DNA from: an uncultured Eubacteriales bacterium
GTDB taxonomy: Bacteria > Bacillota > Clostridia > Peptostreptococcales > Anaerovoracaceae
Length of the DNA stretch: 21,580 nt
NCBI GenBank assembly: GCA_902797195.1
Contig: CADBRY010000180.1
Location: forward strand, 1-21,580
Direction: 5' to 3'
The notes under the pieces are model-generated. The model was not told the origin of the DNA, did not search any database, and worked only from the letters and a program-made list of their open reading frames with translations. The translations under genes were made by a program, and so were the position numbers. This document shows, piece after piece, positions 1 to 7,103 of the stretch. Numbering within the stretch: the stretch's first letter is position 1; every line of letters begins with the position of its first letter.

Positions 1-72
1 AGAAGAGCCAGACTTCACTACATGCGTGAGAGAACAGGTAAATCCGCTAAGATCAAGAGCAGAGAAGAATGA
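1..72 (+). CDS. rplS: 50S ribosomal protein L19, C-terminal fragment
   Basis: The first 72 bases read in frame as a short basic peptide (RRARLHYMRERTGKSAKIKS, then REE and a stop at 70-72). This matches the conserved arginine/lysine-rich C-terminus of ribosomal protein L19, which sits at the 30S-50S interface. Only the last 23 residues are in the window; the gene begins off the left edge. The identification is supported by what follows: a strong terminator and then rbgA and rnhB, the usual downstream neighbours of rplS in Firmicutes. The short length leaves some doubt, but the motif and the gene order agree. Confidence 0.85.
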   Translation, partial: RRARLHYMRERTGKSAKIKSREE

Positions 73-74
73 TG

Positions 75-103
75 AAAAAGGGCTGTCAGCAGCCCTTTTT
101 TTC
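75..103 (+). terminator. Rho-independent terminator after rplS
   Basis: A perfect 6-bp stem GGGCTG (80-85) / CAGCCC (90-95) with a 4-base loop is flanked by an A-run (75-79) and a T-run (96-102), so the stem can extend by A-U pairs. It starts 3 bases after the rplS stop codon. This is the classic intrinsic terminator layout and should end the ribosomal protein transcript. Confidence 0.9.
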
Positions 104-112
104 TTGTATAAT
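83..112 (+). promoter_or_regulatory. Candidate sigma-A promoter for rbgA, overlapping the rplS terminator
   Basis: A perfect -10 hexamer TATAAT lies at 107-112, directly after the terminator T-run. The best -35 match is CTGTCA at 83-88 (4 of 6 consensus bases) with an 18-base spacer; it would lie inside the terminator hairpin. The predicted start of transcription near 119 falls in a small inverted repeat, ATTTAG-TGAG-CTAAAT (111-126). The -10 is convincing; the -35 is weak. Confidence 0.45.
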
Positions 113-151
113 TTAGTGAGCTAAATCGCAGGCAGATCAGGGAGGAGACAA

Positions 152-991
152 ATGGAAAACATCAACTGGTATCCCGGACATATGAAAAAGACCCGGGAGC
201 TGATAAAAGAGAATCTGAAGCTGGTTGATGCCGTTGTTGAGGTGGTGGATGCCAGAATACCCGTATCCAGCAGAAACCCGCTGATACACGAGATACTGGG
301 AGACAAACCATCTGTGATCGCCCTTAACAAAATGGATCTGTCAGACGAGAAGGCAAACTCTCTTTGGAAGGAACATTTCCGAAGCCGGGGCATCCAGGCA
401 GTATTGATCAACGGAAACTCGGGAGAGGGAACAAAGGAGCTCCTTGGGAGTCTGGCTAAAATATCCGCAGGCAGAAAGCAGTCGGCGGGGAACAGACCAT
501 TCAGGCTTATGATAGTGGGAGTTCCCAACGTAGGCAAATCATCCCTGATAAACCGCCTTTCGGGAAGAAAGAGCACTCAGACGGGAGACCGGCCCGGTGT
601 CACCAAAGGGAAGCAGTGGATAAAGCTTACAAACGGTATGCAGCTCCTGGACACCCCGGGGATACTTTGGCCCAAGTTCGAAGACCCGGATACGGGGAAA
701 AATCTTGCTTACTGCGGATCCATCAAAGACGAGATAATGGACATACCCACTCTGGCAATGGAGTTTATCGGCTACATGGGGGAGAATTATCCCCGATTGC
801 TGATGGACAGATATAAAATGGAAGAGATCCTTGAAACGCCTCTTGAAAACATGGAAGCCATCGCCCTGAAGCGGGGATGCATACTTCCCGGCAAGCGCAT
901 CGATTACGAACGGATAGGCAGGCTGGTGCTGGATGAATTCAGAGGAGGGAAGATCGGCAGGATAACCCTTGAACTGCCCGATGAATCATGA
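152..991 (+). CDS. rbgA: Ribosome biogenesis GTPase RbgA (YlqF)
   Basis: A 279-residue circularly permuted GTPase that acts late in assembly of the 50S subunit. The permuted motif order is visible: G4 NKMD (59-62) and a G5-like NGNSGEG (87-93) come before the P-loop GVPNVGKSS (123-131), the PGVTKG switch (148-153) and G3 DTPG (167-170). The N-terminus (NWYPGHMKK) is the family signature, and the basic C-terminal part from about 200 on corresponds to the RNA-binding domain. Length is normal for the family. The ATG at 152 has a strong GGAGGAG site at 140-146. The stop overlaps the start of rnhB by 4 bases (ATGA), so the two are probably translationally coupled. Confidence 0.96.
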   Translation: MENINWYPGHMKKTRELIKENLKLVDAVVEVVDARIPVSSRNPLIHEILGDKPSVIALNKMDLSDEKANSLWKEHFRSRGIQAVLINGNSGEGTKELLGSLAKISAGRKQSAGNRPFRLMIVGVPNVGKSSLINRLSGRKSTQTGDRPGVTKGKQWIKLTNGMQLLDTPGILWPKFEDPDTGKNLAYCGSIKDEIMDIPTLAMEFIGYMGENYPRLLMDRYKMEEILETPLENMEAIALKRGCILPGKRIDYERIGRLVLDEFRGGKIGRITLELPDES

Positions 992-1656
992 CAAAGGAAG
1001 AAAGACTTAAAAAACAGCAGGAAAGGCTCATAGAAATGAGGGCGGTGGAAGATGAACTCCACAGGAAAGGCGTTGCCTTTGCGGCGGGAGTGGACGAAGT
1101 GGGCAGAGGCCCTCTTGCGGGACCCGTGGTAACGGCGGCGGTGGTGCTTCCCGAAGGCTTCGACGTGCCGGGGATAGACGACTCCAAGAAGCTGTCGGAG
1201 AAACGGCGGGAAGAGCTCTATGAGATAATCACCCAAAAGAGCCTGGCCATTGGCATCGGTATGGCCGATCATAAGGTGATAGATGAGATAAACATCCTTC
1301 AGGCCACAAAAAAAGCCATGGTGGAAGCTGTGGAGAATGCGGACATGGAACTGAAAAAACGCCAAGGGAGCGGCATACAGAAGGTGCTTGTGGATGCGGT
1401 GAAGCTTGAAGGTCTGACCATCCCTCAGGAAGCCTTCGTCAAAGGAGACGCAAAGGTGCTCTGCATAGCGGCGGCATCCATTATAGCCAAGGTGACAAGA
1501 GACCGGATGATGGTGGAATACAGCAAAGAGTATCCATATTACGCCTTTGAAAGCAACAAGGGGTACGGAACCAAAGCACATTACGAAGGTATCAGAGGGC
1601 ACGGCATATGCCCTATACATAGAAAAACATTTTTGAAAGGAGTAACGTTAAAATGA
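988..1656 (+). CDS. rnhB: Ribonuclease HII
   Basis: A 222-residue RNase HII, which nicks the RNA strand of RNA-DNA hybrids and removes single ribonucleotides from DNA. The family signature [15 protein letters not shown] (34-48) carries the first two metal ligands, D36 and E37; the third acidic residue is D136 in VLVDAV, and D172 in AKVTRD is the likely fourth. [13 protein letters not shown] (161-173) is the second signature block. The ATG overlaps the rbgA stop (ATGA at 988-991) and no good separate ribosome binding site is seen, which suggests coupled translation. The stop in turn overlaps the fhs start. rplS-rbgA-rnhB is a conserved Firmicutes order. Confidence 0.96.
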   Translation: MTKEERLKKQQERLIEMRAVEDELHRKGVAFAAGVDEVGRGPLAGPVVTAAVVLPEGFDVPGIDDSKKLSEKRREELYEIITQKSLAIGIGMADHKVIDEINILQATKKAMVEAVENADMELKKRQGSGIQKVLVDAVKLEGLTIPQEAFVKGDAKVLCIAAASIIAKVTRDRMMVEYSKEYPYYAFESNKGYGTKAHYEGIRGHGICPIHRKTFLKGVTLK

Positions 1657-3323
1657 AGACTGATATCCAGATCGCACAGGAAACTCAAGCAAAGGAGATC
1701 GGCGAGATCGCAGCTGCTGCCGGTATTGACGAGAAGTACATTGCACGCTACGGCAGCGATAAGGCTAAGATAGATTACAACATACTCAACGAGATGAAAG
1801 AGGTGCAGGACGGCAAAGTGGTGCTGGTCACGGCCATTTCTCCAACTCCCGCCGGAGAGGGAAAGACAACCACCACCGTGGGACTTGCAGATGCCATGAC
1901 CAGGATCGGTAAGAAGACAATGGTTGCACTGAGAGAGCCTTCCCTTGGACCTGTTTTTGGAATCAAAGGGGGAGCTGCGGGAGGCGGATATGCCCAGGTG
2001 ATCCCCATGGAGGACATCAACCTGCACTTTACAGGTGACATGCACGCAATAGGAGCCGCAAACAATCTGCTGGCAGCTCTGCTGGACAACCATATCCAAC
2101 AGGGAAATGCCCTGAGGATCGATCCCAGAAGGATCACATGGAAGCGCTGCGTGGACATGAATGACAGACAGCTGAGATTCATTACCGACGGACTTGGTGG
2201 AAGAGTGAACGGCACTCCCAGAGAGGACGGATTCGATATCACCGTTGCCAGTGAGGTAATGGCCATTCTCTGTCTGGCGGGAAGCATTGACGATCTTAAG
2301 GACAGACTGAGCAGGATAATCGTCGGCTATACCTACGATGAAGAACCGGTAACGGCGGGACAGCTGAATGCTCAGGGCGCTATGGCGGCACTTCTCAGAG
2401 ATGCTCTCAAACCAAATCTGGTCCAGACGCTGGAGCATACTCCCGCCCTGATCCACGGAGGCCCCTTCGCCAATATCGCCCACGGATGCAACTCCGTCAT
2501 GGCCACAAAAACTGCCATGAAACTTGCTGACTATGTGATCACGGAAGCGGGATTCGGCGCGGATCTCGGTGCGGAGAAATTCCTGGATATAAAGTGCAGA
2601 ATGGCGGGGATCAAACCGTCGGCAGTTGTGGTGGTGGCCACGGTCAGAGCTTTGAAACACCACGGAGGAGTGGCAAAGGCGGATCTGCAGGAGGAGAACC
2701 TGGAAGCCCTCAAGGCCGGCCTTCCAAACCTGCTCCAGCACGTTGAGAATATAACAGGGGTCTTCGGACTTCCGGCGGTAGTCGCCATAAACCGCTTCCC
2801 CACGGATACGGAGGCAGAACTTGCTTTGGTTGAAGAGGAGTGCAAAAAGCTGGGAGTCAATGTGGCCCTCAGTGAAGTCTGGGGCAAGGGCAGCGAAGGC
2901 GGAGTCGCTCTGGCTGAAGAGGTTGTTCGTCTCTGCGAAGAAAAGAACAGCTTCGGATACTCCTACGAACTGGACATGGGAATAGAGGATAAGATAAAGG
3001 CGATCGCAAAGAGGATATATCACGCCAAGCACGTTATTATCCAGCCCCCAGCCATGAAAGAACTCAAGAAACTGGAAGCTCTGGGATTTGGAGATCTGCC
3101 TATCTGCATGGCAAAGACCCAGTACAGTTTTTCCGATGACCAGACTCTTCTCGGCGCTCCAAGCGGTTTCACAGTCAATGTAAGGGAGATCAGAGTTTCG
3201 GCGGGAGCAGGATTCATCGTTGCTCTCACCGGTAACATAATGACTATGCCGGGACTTCCCAAGGTTCCCGCCGCAGAGAAGATAGACGTTGACAGCACAG
3301 GAGTTATTTCAGGCCTGTTTTAA
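1653..3323 (+). CDS. fhs: Formate--tetrahydrofolate ligase (formyl-THF synthetase)
   Basis: A 556-residue cytoplasmic enzyme joining formate to THF at the cost of ATP, giving 10-formyl-THF. It runs in reverse in purine- and glycine-degrading anaerobes. The ATP loop [11 protein letters not shown] lies at 65-75, and the signature block [19 protein letters not shown] at 94-112. Length is normal for the family (about 555). The ATG at 1653 overlaps the rnhB stop; an AAAGGAG site (1636-1642) lies inside the end of rnhB. fchA starts 10 bases after the stop, and folD follows, so the three genes encode consecutive folate steps. Fhs can feed formyl groups to purine and initiator-tRNA synthesis or serve an acetogenic-type methyl branch; the window does not decide which. 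Confidence 0.97.
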   Translation: MKTDIQIAQETQAKEIGEIAAAAGIDEKYIARYGSDKAKIDYNILNEMKEVQDGKVVLVTAISPTPAGEGKTTTTVGLADAMTRIGKKTMVALREPSLGPVFGIKGGAAGGGYAQVIPMEDINLHFTGDMHAIGAANNLLAALLDNHIQQGNALRIDPRRITWKRCVDMNDRQLRFITDGLGGRVNGTPREDGFDITVASEVMAILCLAGSIDDLKDRLSRIIVGYTYDEEPVTAGQLNAQGAMAALLRDALKPNLVQTLEHTPALIHGGPFANIAHGCNSVMATKTAMKLADYVITEAGFGADLGAEKFLDIKCRMAGIKPSAVVVVATVRALKHHGGVAKADLQEENLEALKAGLPNLLQHVENITGVFGLPAVVAINRFPTDTEAELALVEEECKKLGVNVALSEVWGKGSEGGVALAEEVVRLCEEKNSFGYSYELDMGIEDKIKAIAKRIYHAKHVIIQPPAMKELKKLEALGFGDLPICMAKTQYSFSDDQTLLGAPSGFTVNVREIRVSAGAGFIVALTGNIMTMPGLPKVPAAEKIDVDSTGVISGLF

Positions 3324-3324
3324 C

Positions 3325-3330
3325 GGAGAA
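3325..3330 (+). promoter_or_regulatory. Ribosome binding site that fixes the fchA start
   Basis: GGAGAA at 3325-3330 precedes the ATG at 3334 by 3 to 5 bases. An alternative in-frame start at 3289 lies inside fhs and would add 15 residues unlike the family; it has no comparable site. The 3334 start is therefore preferred. Confidence 0.7.
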
Positions 3331-3333
3331 GTT

Positions 3334-3975
3334 ATGAATTATACTGAGATTACCAGCAAAGAATTTATAGAAAAAGTCGCAAGCAAAGCTCCCGTACCCG
3401 GAGGCGGCAGTGTTGCCGCTCTGGTGGGGGCCTTCGGAGCAGCTCTGGGAAACATGGTTGCATCTTTGACGGTTGGGAAGAAAAAGTATTCTCATGTTGA
3501 AGAGGACATGCAGGAGCTGATACTGGAAATCAGAGAGGTGCAGGCAAATCTCATGGAGCTTGTGGAAAAGGACATAGAGTGTTTTGAGCCTCTCTCAAAA
3601 CTCTACGGGGTCCATCCTCAGACGAAGAACGAGAAGCGCCAGCATGAGATCGAAATGGAAAAAGCCCTGTATGAAGCCTGTATGGTCCCCCTGGATATAA
3701 TCAGGGAGTGCGGAAGAGCCATTGAGATGTCCAGGGAATTTGCCATGAAAGGCAACAGGATCGCCGTAAGTGATGCCGCCTCAAGCGCCGTGCTGTGCAA
3801 GGCGGCAATGCAGGCTGCAAGTCTGAACGTGTACATCAATACCAATATGATGAAAAACAAGAAGATCGCCGAGAAGCTCAACGGAAGATGTGCGTCCTAT
3901 ATAGTTTATTACAGCGGCCTTGCCGACGGCGTCTTTGGATACACGGCAAACAGGCTTATGAACACGGTCCTTTAA
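3334..3975 (+). CDS. fchA: Methenyltetrahydrofolate cyclohydrolase / formimino-THF cyclodeaminase family
   Basis: A 213-residue protein of the formiminotransferase-cyclodeaminase C-terminal family (FchA). Members interconvert 5-formimino-THF or 10-formyl-THF with 5,10-methenyl-THF. The N-terminal signature APVPGGGSVAALVGAFGAALGN (19-40) forms the folate-binding glycine loop, and D80 in VEKDIECF matches the conserved acidic position in the following helix. The protein is helical and free-standing, without a fused formiminotransferase. It lies between fhs and folD, so its likely job here is the cyclohydrolase step between formyl-THF and methenyl-THF. This matters because the adjacent FolD seems to have lost that activity. 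Formimino-THF cyclodeaminase activity is the alternative or an additional role. Confidence 0.9.
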   Translation: MNYTEITSKEFIEKVASKAPVPGGGSVAALVGAFGAALGNMVASLTVGKKKYSHVEEDMQELILEIREVQANLMELVEKDIECFEPLSKLYGVHPQTKNEKRQHEIEMEKALYEACMVPLDIIRECGRAIEMSREFAMKGNRIAVSDAASSAVLCKAAMQAASLNVYINTNMMKNKKIAEKLNGRCASYIVYYSGLADGVFGYTANRLMNTVL

Positions 3976-3997
3976 TAAACGATGCATGACAGGCAGG

Positions 3998-4004
3998 AAA
4001 GGAG
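3998..4004 (+). promoter_or_regulatory. Ribosome binding site that fixes the folD start
   Basis: AAAGGAG at 3998-4004 is 5 bases before the ATG at 4010. An in-frame ATG at 3986 would add eight residues (MTGRKGEG) encoded by the ribosome binding site itself and has no such site upstream, so it is rejected. Confidence 0.75.
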
Positions 4005-4009
4005 AAGGG

Positions 4010-4879
4010 ATGAAGGCAGAAAGACTGGATGGTAAAGAAGTGGCTCTGAAGATGACGGAGGAAGTGAGCGGTAAGGTAAAAGAGCTGAAGGAGAAGGGCA
4101 TAGACCCGACTCTGGCCATTGTAAGAATAGGAGAAAATCCCGGGGACATCGCCTACGAAAAAGGAGCCCTCAAGCGGGCGGAAAAAATGGGAATAGAGGT
4201 AAAGCAGTTCATCCTGCCTTCCGATGCAGATGAAGATGAGGTCGTTGAATGTATCAAACAGATTAACGACGATGATTCCATCCATGGAGTGCTGATGTTC
4301 AGACCCCTTCCGAAGCACATGGACGAGGCAAAAATCTGTGAGACACTGGATCCAAGAAAGGATGTGGACGGCATAACATCCGGTTCCATGGCAGGGGTTT
4401 TCATGGGCACGGACCGGGGCTATCCTCCCTGTACCGCCGAGGCATGCATAGCCATACTCGATCACTACGGAATAGACCTGGAAGGAAAAAAGGTCACGGT
4501 AATGGGCAGGAGCCCCGTGATCGGCAAACCCGTGGCAATGCTTGCAATGAAGCGGAATGCGACGATCACCGTGCTTCACAGCAGAACGGGTAAGGAAAAC
4601 TTCGCTGAGGCGGGAAGAGGAGCGGATGTGGTGATTGCCGCCATCGGAAAGCCGAAATGGATAGGGAAAGATCAGATAGGCGATGACCAGATAATCCTGG
4701 ATGTGGGAATAAACGTGGATGAGAACGGAAAGCTGTGCGGGGACGTGGATCCGGCCCCCGCAGAGGAGAGAGCCAAAATGCTCACTCCAGTTCCCGGAGG
4801 AGTGGGAAGCGTAACTACCGCGATACTGATGAAACACGTAGTCCAGGCTGCCGACAAAATACTCAAAAACAATGATTGA
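4010..4879 (+). CDS. folD: Methylene-THF dehydrogenase, FolD family, probably without cyclohydrolase activity
   Basis: A 289-residue FolD-family enzyme that oxidises 5,10-methylene-THF to methenyl-THF. The Rossmann cofactor loop GRSPVIGKP (166-174) and the C-terminal PGGVGSVT (262-269) are present, as is the folate-site aspartate in DVDG (118-121). Two usually invariant residues differ. The YxxxK motif holding the catalytic lysine reads Y49-E-K-G-A53, and the QLPLP motif reads F97-R-P-L-P. In bifunctional enzymes this Lys and Gln are needed for the cyclohydrolase step. The likely reading is a dehydrogenase working with FchA, encoded 34 bases upstream. The same variant pattern is, as I recall, seen in other Clostridia. 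NAD versus NADP preference cannot be told with confidence. Confidence 0.92.
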   Translation: MKAERLDGKEVALKMTEEVSGKVKELKEKGIDPTLAIVRIGENPGDIAYEKGALKRAEKMGIEVKQFILPSDADEDEVVECIKQINDDDSIHGVLMFRPLPKHMDEAKICETLDPRKDVDGITSGSMAGVFMGTDRGYPPCTAEACIAILDHYGIDLEGKKVTVMGRSPVIGKPVAMLAMKRNATITVLHSRTGKENFAEAGRGADVVIAAIGKPKWIGKDQIGDDQIILDVGINVDENGKLCGDVDPAPAEERAKMLTPVPGGVGSVTTAILMKHVVQAADKILKNND

Positions 4880-4897
4880 AGAGGTCGATGACTCTTC
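4878..4897 (+). terminator. Weak hairpin at the end of folD
   Basis: GAAGA-G-GTC (4878-4886) can pair with GAC-TCTTC (4890-4897), giving an 8-bp stem with one bulged G and a 3-base loop, overlapping the folD stop and followed by a short pyrimidine run. It is AU-rich and imperfect. It may add to termination by the stronger structure just downstream. Confidence 0.3.
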
Positions 4898-4910
4898 TCT
4901 TTATGTCACA

Positions 4911-4970
4911 AAAAATACCCACATTTTTAATAATTGGGTATTTTTGCTCATAATTGGGTATTTTTGTTTT
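4911..4970 (+). terminator. AT-rich terminator-like inverted repeat with duplicated right arm
   Basis: The left arm AAAAATACCCA (4911-4921) is perfectly complementary to TGGGTATTTTT, which occurs twice: at 4935-4945 and again at 4955-4965. The two right arms lie in a 17-base direct repeat, ATAATTGGGTATTTTTG, at 4930-4946 and 4950-4966 (20-base period). Either right arm can form an 11-bp stem followed by T-rich sequence, the second by a long T-run to about 4972. This would end the fhs-fchA-folD transcript. An alternative is a protein-binding site with three half-sites, because it lies directly upstream of the -35 of the next gene. Confidence 0.65.
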
Positions 4971-4973
4971 TTA

Positions 4974-5002
4974 TTTACAAAAGATGGTACTTATGCTACA
5001 AT
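4974..5002 (+). promoter_or_regulatory. Strong sigma-A promoter for the CHAP/SH3 hydrolase gene
   Basis: TTTACA (4974-4979) and TACAAT (4997-5002) are each one base off consensus, with the ideal 17-base spacer. A TG at 4994-4995 gives an extended -10. Transcription should start near 5009, leaving a leader of about 33 bases before the ATG at 5042. This promoter also excludes the upstream in-frame TTG at 4934 as the start of the gene. Confidence 0.8.
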
Positions 5003-5030
5003 ATTCAAAAATATGTCTTGGGGATAGACT

Positions 5031-5034
5031 GGAG
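5031..5034 (+). promoter_or_regulatory. Ribosome binding site of the CHAP/SH3 hydrolase gene
   Basis: GGAG at 5031-5034 lies 7 bases before the ATG at 5042. The protein then begins with a textbook signal peptide, which supports this start over any upstream one. Confidence 0.7.
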
Positions 5035-5041
5035 TTTTTTT

Positions 5042-7084
5042 ATGAAAAGAGTTATTTCGGTTATACTTTCTGTGTGTTTGATCATGACGGGGGTTTTTTC
5101 TATTTCTCCTGAAGTTTCAAAGGTGGTGCCGGGAGCGGACATGGAGGTCTCCGCAGCATCTTATCCGCCTTTGAAAACCATAAACTATAAGCCTACCGGC
5201 AATAAGAGAAACGATATGGTTGGCTTTGCAAGGACACAGATCGACTACAGAGAGAACAGCGGAAACAGAACATATTTCGGTGCGTGGTACGGGATGAACG
5301 GGCAGCCTTGGTGCGCCATGTTCGTTTGTTGGTGTGCCGCAAAATCAGGAGTTCCAACCACAGTCATTCCCAAGATCGCCAATGCTGACAGAGGATGGGC
5401 CAAGAAACAGAAGGTCTATCACAGGTCTGTGCAGTGGGGAGAAAACTACATCCCAAAGGCGGGAGATCTGATCTATTTCTCATGGAGCGTACGTGATTAT
5501 GCGGATCATATCGGTATGGTGTCGGGAACAGGCATGAAAAACGGCGTCCGCTACGTCTATACTATAGAAGGAAACAAGCACGACAAAGTAAAAAAAGGCG
5601 AATATCCCATAAACAACAAGTATATTCTGGGATATGCTTCGCCAAAATACAGTGGCGTTCCCACTACAACAGTTAAACCGGGAACCAAGTTCACCATAAG
5701 ATACAATTCAAACGGCGGAAGAAATACTCCGGCAGCCCAGACCAAGATCGCAAACAAGGCTCTCGTTCTGACGAAGGGCATTCCCACAAGAATGGGATTC
5801 ACCTTCCTGGGATGGTCCACAAATGCAAAGGCAACCACCCCTGCGTATAAGCCGGGAAGCAGCTTCACGGCCAATAAATCCGTGACCTTGTACGCCATTT
5901 GGAAAGACAATACATTTAAGATAAGACCCACAACCACCATTTACAGAAGGACGGGTCCGGGGAAAAACTACCCGGCAAAATCAAGACTGCCCAAGGGAAG
6001 CCTTGCTACGGTTTATGAGACTAAGGACGGTTGGGGCAAGCTCTATGACGGAACATGGATAATGCTCAGTCTGACAAACAGAGTTTCCTCTTCCACAACC
6101 ACCAAACCTTCAAGCTCCACGACCAAACCTTCATCCACCACCACACCATCCTCAACCGGTGGAGCGGGAACCTACATGGTAACCGGTGACCTGTTCAAGA
6201 GAAAGGGACCGGGAAAAACCTATGCTCAGGTGGGAGTGCTGAAGAAGGGAACCAAGGTTACGGTGGTATCGGTAAGCAACGGTTGGGCTAAACTTTCCGA
6301 CGGCAACTGGTCCAGCATGAACTATCTGAAGAAGGTATCTTCGGCTCCCTCGTCGACTACGAATGGAACGACCAAACCTTCCAGCTCGACAACCAAACCT
6401 TCAAGTTCCACAACCAAGCCTTCCACAACCGCCAAACCTTCCACAACCAGCGGAGCGGGAACCTACACGGTAACGGGCGATCTGTTCAAGAGGAAGGGAC
6501 CGGGAAAAACCTACGCTCAGGTGGGAGTGCTGAAGAAGGGAACCAAGGTTACTGTAGTATCGGTAAGCAACGGTTGGGCCAAGCTGTCCGACGGCAACTG
6601 GTCCAGCATGAACTATCTGAAGAAGGTGTCTTCAGCGCCATCTTCGACCACAAAGGCAACCACAAAGGCATCCACAACATCGACTACCGCGCCCATAACA
6701 GGGGTGGGGAAAACCTTTGTGGTAAAGATAGCGGCTTCCTCCGGGGTCAATATGAGACTCCAGCCCAGTGAGACCGCGGCTGTACAGGGAACTCTTCCGA
6801 AGGATTCCAAAGCCACCATCAATGCGGTAAGCGGCGGATGGGGTCGGTTAATAGCCAATAACAAATGGATACTGCTCTGCAACACCACCTTCGTATCAGG
6901 ATACAAGGTCAAGGTTGCCAGATCGGATATCAAGATGAGAGAAGGTCCGGGGACCAACTATGGCTATAAGACCACTGTGCCCCTTGGAACCTATGAATTG
7001 TCTCAGATAAGCAAAGACGGAAAGTGGGGAAAACTCAAAACAAACGGAAAATGGCTGATGCTCTCGCTGACAACCAGAATTTAA
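5042..7084 (+). CDS. Secreted CHAP-domain peptidoglycan hydrolase with an InlB-type repeat and five SH3 domains
   Basis: A 680-residue exported protein. Residues 1-38 form a Sec signal peptide (MKR, hydrophobic 5-20, likely cleavage after EVSA). A CHAP amidase/endopeptidase domain covers about 55-200: catalytic C91 in PWCAMFVCW, H156 in DHIGMV and E176 in TIEGN. Residues 216-288 resemble a Listeria-Bacteroides (InlB B/Flg_new) repeat, ending FLGWST...VTLYAIWK. Five SH3b domains follow at about 292-348, 376-433, 473-530, 557-618 and 620-680, separated by Ser/Thr/Pro/Lys linkers. SH3b 2 and 3 are almost identical. There is no LPXTG motif, so wall binding should come from the SH3 domains. It has its own promoter. 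Likely roles are wall remodelling or daughter-cell separation; the bond cut cannot be read from sequence. Confidence 0.9.
   Translation: MKRVISVILSVCLIMTGVFSISPEVSKVVPGADMEVSAASYPPLKTINYKPTGNKRNDMVGFARTQIDYRENSGNRTYFGAWYGMNGQPWCAMFVCWCAAKSGVPTTVIPKIANADRGWAKKQKVYHRSVQWGENYIPKAGDLIYFSWSVRDYADHIGMVSGTGMKNGVRYVYTIEGNKHDKVKKGEYPINNKYILGYASPKYSGVPTTTVKPGTKFTIRYNSNGGRNTPAAQTKIANKALVLTKGIPTRMGFTFLGWSTNAKATTPAYKPGSSFTANKSVTLYAIWKDNTFKIRPTTTIYRRTGPGKNYPAKSRLPKGSLATVYETKDGWGKLYDGTWIMLSLTNRVSSSTTTKPSSSTTKPSSTTTPSSTGGAGTYMVTGDLFKRKGPGKTYAQVGVLKKGTKVTVVSVSNGWAKLSDGNWSSMNYLKKVSSAPSSTTNGTTKPSSSTTKPSSSTTKPSTTAKPSTTSGAGTYTVTGDLFKRKGPGKTYAQVGVLKKGTKVTVVSVSNGWAKLSDGNWSSMNYLKKVSSAPSSTTKATTKASTTSTTAPITGVGKTFVVKIAASSGVNMRLQPSETAAVQGTLPKDSKATINAVSGGWGRLIANNKWILLCNTTFVSGYKVKVARSDIKMREGPGTNYGYKTTVPLGTYELSQISKDGKWGKLKTNGKWLMLSLTTRI
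6086..6157 (+). repeat. Ser/Thr/Pro/Lys linker repeats, block 1
   Basis: Residues 349-372 of the CHAP protein are built from copies of TTKPSS-like units, encoded by repeats of a CCAAACCTTC-type core. The block joins SH3 domains 1 and 2. Such linkers are flexible and often span or bind the wall. Confidence 0.7.
6161..6361 (+). repeat. Intragenic SH3 module repeat, copy A
   Basis: This 201-base segment (residues 374-440) is repeated at 6452-6652. By hand alignment the two copies differ at about 18 bases, only one of which changes an amino acid (M379 versus T476). Confidence 0.9.
6338..6448 (+). repeat. Ser/Thr/Pro/Lys linker repeats, block 2
   Basis: Residues 433-469 contain the longest run of the linker unit (TTKPSSS repeated, then TTAKPSTTS), between SH3 domains 2 and 3. 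The DNA shows tandem copies of an ACCAAACCTTC core, a likely place for slippage and length change. Confidence 0.7.
6452..6652 (+). repeat. Intragenic SH3 module repeat, copy B
   Basis: This is the second copy of the 201-base module at 6161-6361, 291 bases (97 codons) downstream. The product differs from copy A by one residue in 67, while third codon positions differ at many sites. Confidence 0.9.
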
Positions 7085-7103
7085 TGCCAGGCAGGTGCTG
7101 ACA

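Noticed and set aside
904..1620. A 238-codon open frame on the - strand opposite rnhB
   Set aside because: It mirrors rnhB and part of rbgA, which are certain genes; composition is that of a reverse-strand artefact.
1581..3032. A 483-codon open frame on the - strand opposite fhs
   Set aside because: It is the antisense shadow of a clearly recognised gene; its product has no recognisable domain and no start signals.
4934..5041. Longer reading of the CHAP/SH3 gene from a TTG at 4934 (36 extra residues)
   Set aside because: The extension passes through the terminator-like repeat and the promoter, has no ribosome binding site, and would place 36 residues before an otherwise perfect signal peptide.
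4878..5041. The folD-CHAP gap considered as a riboswitch or small RNA gene
   Set aside because: It is AT-rich with a simple terminator-like repeat and a promoter; no conserved riboswitch core could be recognised, and the leader after the predicted start is only about 33 bases.
6086..6448. Short tandem repeats considered as a CRISPR array
   Set aside because: They are in-frame codons for Thr/Lys/Pro/Ser linkers in a secreted protein, of uneven unit length and without unique spacers.
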